DNA of 13,057 nucleotides from Rhodoferax sp. (GTDB lineage Bacteria; Pseudomonadota; Gammaproteobacteria; Burkholderiales; Burkholderiaceae_C), in the NCBI GenBank assembly GCA_028711355.1, contig JAQTSL010000072.1, positions 1-13,057 on the forward strand, in the 5' to 3' direction. Within the stretch, counting starts at the first letter, position 1; each line of letters opens with the position of its first letter. Shown piece by piece: positions 12,120 through 13,057 of this stretch. The notes beneath the pieces are model-generated. The model had not been told where the DNA came from and did no database searches. It saw only the letters and a list, made by a program, of their open reading frames with translations. Made by a program: the position numbers and the translations under genes.

Positions 12120-13057
12120 AAATCAGCCAGCGCGCGCAGCGCATCGAACCGTTTTATGTAATGGAAGTTGCCAAGGCCGCGCAGGCGCTGGCGCCAGTCG
12201 CTGCGCAGGCCGGCACGCCCATGATCTACCTGAACATCGGTGAACCCGATTTCACTGCGCCGCCGTTGGTGCAACAGGCCGCCACACGCGCCATCCAGGG
12301 CGGCTTGTCGCAGTACACGCAGGCCACCGGCTTGCCCGAGTTACGCGAACGCATCAGCCAGTGGTACGCGCAGCGCTTTGGCACCAACGTTTCGGCCAGC
12401 CGCATTGTTGTGACCGCCGGTGCCTCAGCGGCGCTGCAACTGGTGTGTCTGGCGCTGATCGACCCAGGCGACGAGGTGCTGATGCCAGACCCCTGCTACC
12501 CGTGCAACCGGCACTTTGTGACCTCCAGCGGTGGTACGGCGGTGCTGATCCCGACCAGCGCGGCCGAGCGCTTTCAGCTCAGTGCCGACAAGGTCGCTGC
12601 GGCTTGGGGCAGCGCCACCCGTGGCGTCTTGCTGGCCTCACCATCGAACCCTACCGGAACCTCCATATCGCTATCAGAACTGAAGCGCATCACGCAGATT
12701 GTGAAAGCGCGGGACGGCATTTTGATTATTGATGAAATCTATCTGGGACTGAGTCATGAGGCCGAATTTGGTCAGACCGCGCTGGCGCTCGACAATGACG
12801 TCATCAGCGTCAACAGCTTTTCCAAGTACTTCAACATGACCGGCTGGCGCCTGGGCTGGCTGGTGGCGCCTGAGAACTTGGTGCCGGTGATCGAACGGCT
12901 GGCGCAAAACCTGTTCATTTGCCCCAGCACCATCTCGCAATACGCGGCGCTGGCGTGTTTTGAGCCACCCAGCCTGGCCGAATATGAACGCCGCCGGGCC
13001 GAATTCAAGGCGCGACGCGACTATGTCATTCCGGCGCTGAACGCCCTGGGTCTGACC
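12116..13057 (+). CDS. PLP-dependent aminotransferase, class I/II (aspartate aminotransferase fold), 3' end missing
   Basis: The first 314 residues are in view; the C-terminal part is cut by the window end. Fold-type I aminotransferase motifs appear in order: YLNIGEPDF near the N-terminus, TAGASAALQL (phosphate-binding region), SPSNPTGT with Asn178, DEIYLGL with Asp206 and Tyr209, and SFSKYFNMTGWRLGW with the PLP-binding lysine at 237. The start is the GTG at 12116, which overlaps the nusB stop (GTGA). The GTG is preferred over the ATG at 12161 because the N-terminal sequence RAQRIEPFYVMEVAKAAQAL belongs to the family. The amino donor and acceptor cannot be told from sequence; alanine, aspartate or branched-chain activity are all possible. 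It is the fifth gene of the riboflavin-nusB operon. Confidence 0.93.
   Translation, partial: MKISQRAQRIEPFYVMEVAKAAQALAPVAAQAGTPMIYLNIGEPDFTAPPLVQQAATRAIQGGLSQYTQATGLPELRERISQWYAQRFGTNVSASRIVVTAGASAALQLVCLALIDPGDEVLMPDPCYPCNRHFVTSSGGTAVLIPTSAAERFQLSADKVAAAWGSATRGVLLASPSNPTGTSISLSELKRITQIVKARDGILIIDEIYLGLSHEAEFGQTALALDNDVISVNSFSKYFNMTGWRLGWLVAPENLVPVIERLAQNLFICPSTISQYAALACFEPPSLAEYERRRAEFKARRDYVIPALNALGLT

Overview
The window looks like a chromosomal segment of a betaproteobacterium in Burkholderiales, most likely Comamonadaceae (Rhodoferax/Polaromonas-like). The evidence is the protein sequences, the GC-rich coding sequence, and the order tRNA-Leu, tig, clpP, clpX, lon, then tRNA-Gly, riboflavin genes and nusB. 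No species can be named from sequence alone.

Left part, minus strand, 1-2928: a compact accessory operon transcribed leftward and leaving the window. Its order is a 'thermostable hemolysin' (T_hemolysin, GNAT/LuxI-like) protein, an AMP-binding acyl-CoA ligase-like protein, a heme-oxygenase-like (TenA/PqqC-fold) putative diiron enzyme, and the N-terminus of a short-chain dehydrogenase. The first three genes are joined by two ATGA stop/start overlaps and the last two overlap by 10 nt. A near-perfect PmrA/QseB-type operator (GTTAAG-N5-TTTAAG) lies 10 nt upstream of a plausible -10 in front of the operon. This is the best candidate here for an undescribed system: a small pathway that activates, acyl-transfers, oxidises and reduces a fatty or amino acid derivative under two-component control.

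Middle part, plus strand, 3127-9067: tRNA-Leu(UAG), trigger factor, ClpP, ClpX and Lon, i.e. nascent-chain folding followed by ATP-dependent proteolysis. The gaps hold notable non-coding structure. There is a terminator-like hairpin just before the tRNA, a 68-nt cloverleaf-shaped extragenic repeat and a 16-bp perfect palindrome before clpP, and a 13-bp hairpin between clpX and lon.

Right part, plus strand, 9056-13057: a strong sigma70 promoter at the end of lon drives two identical tRNA-Gly(GCC) genes. They are followed by riboflavin synthase, a RibBX-type DHBP synthase whose GTP cyclohydrolase II half has lost its zinc cysteines, lumazine synthase, NusB, and a class I/II PLP aminotransferase cut by the window end. 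Gaps of about 30 nt, then ATGA and GTGA overlaps, indicate one operon from ribE to the aminotransferase. DHBP made by RibBX is used by RibH to make lumazine, which riboflavin synthase converts to riboflavin. The GTP cyclohydrolase II and RibD steps must be encoded elsewhere.
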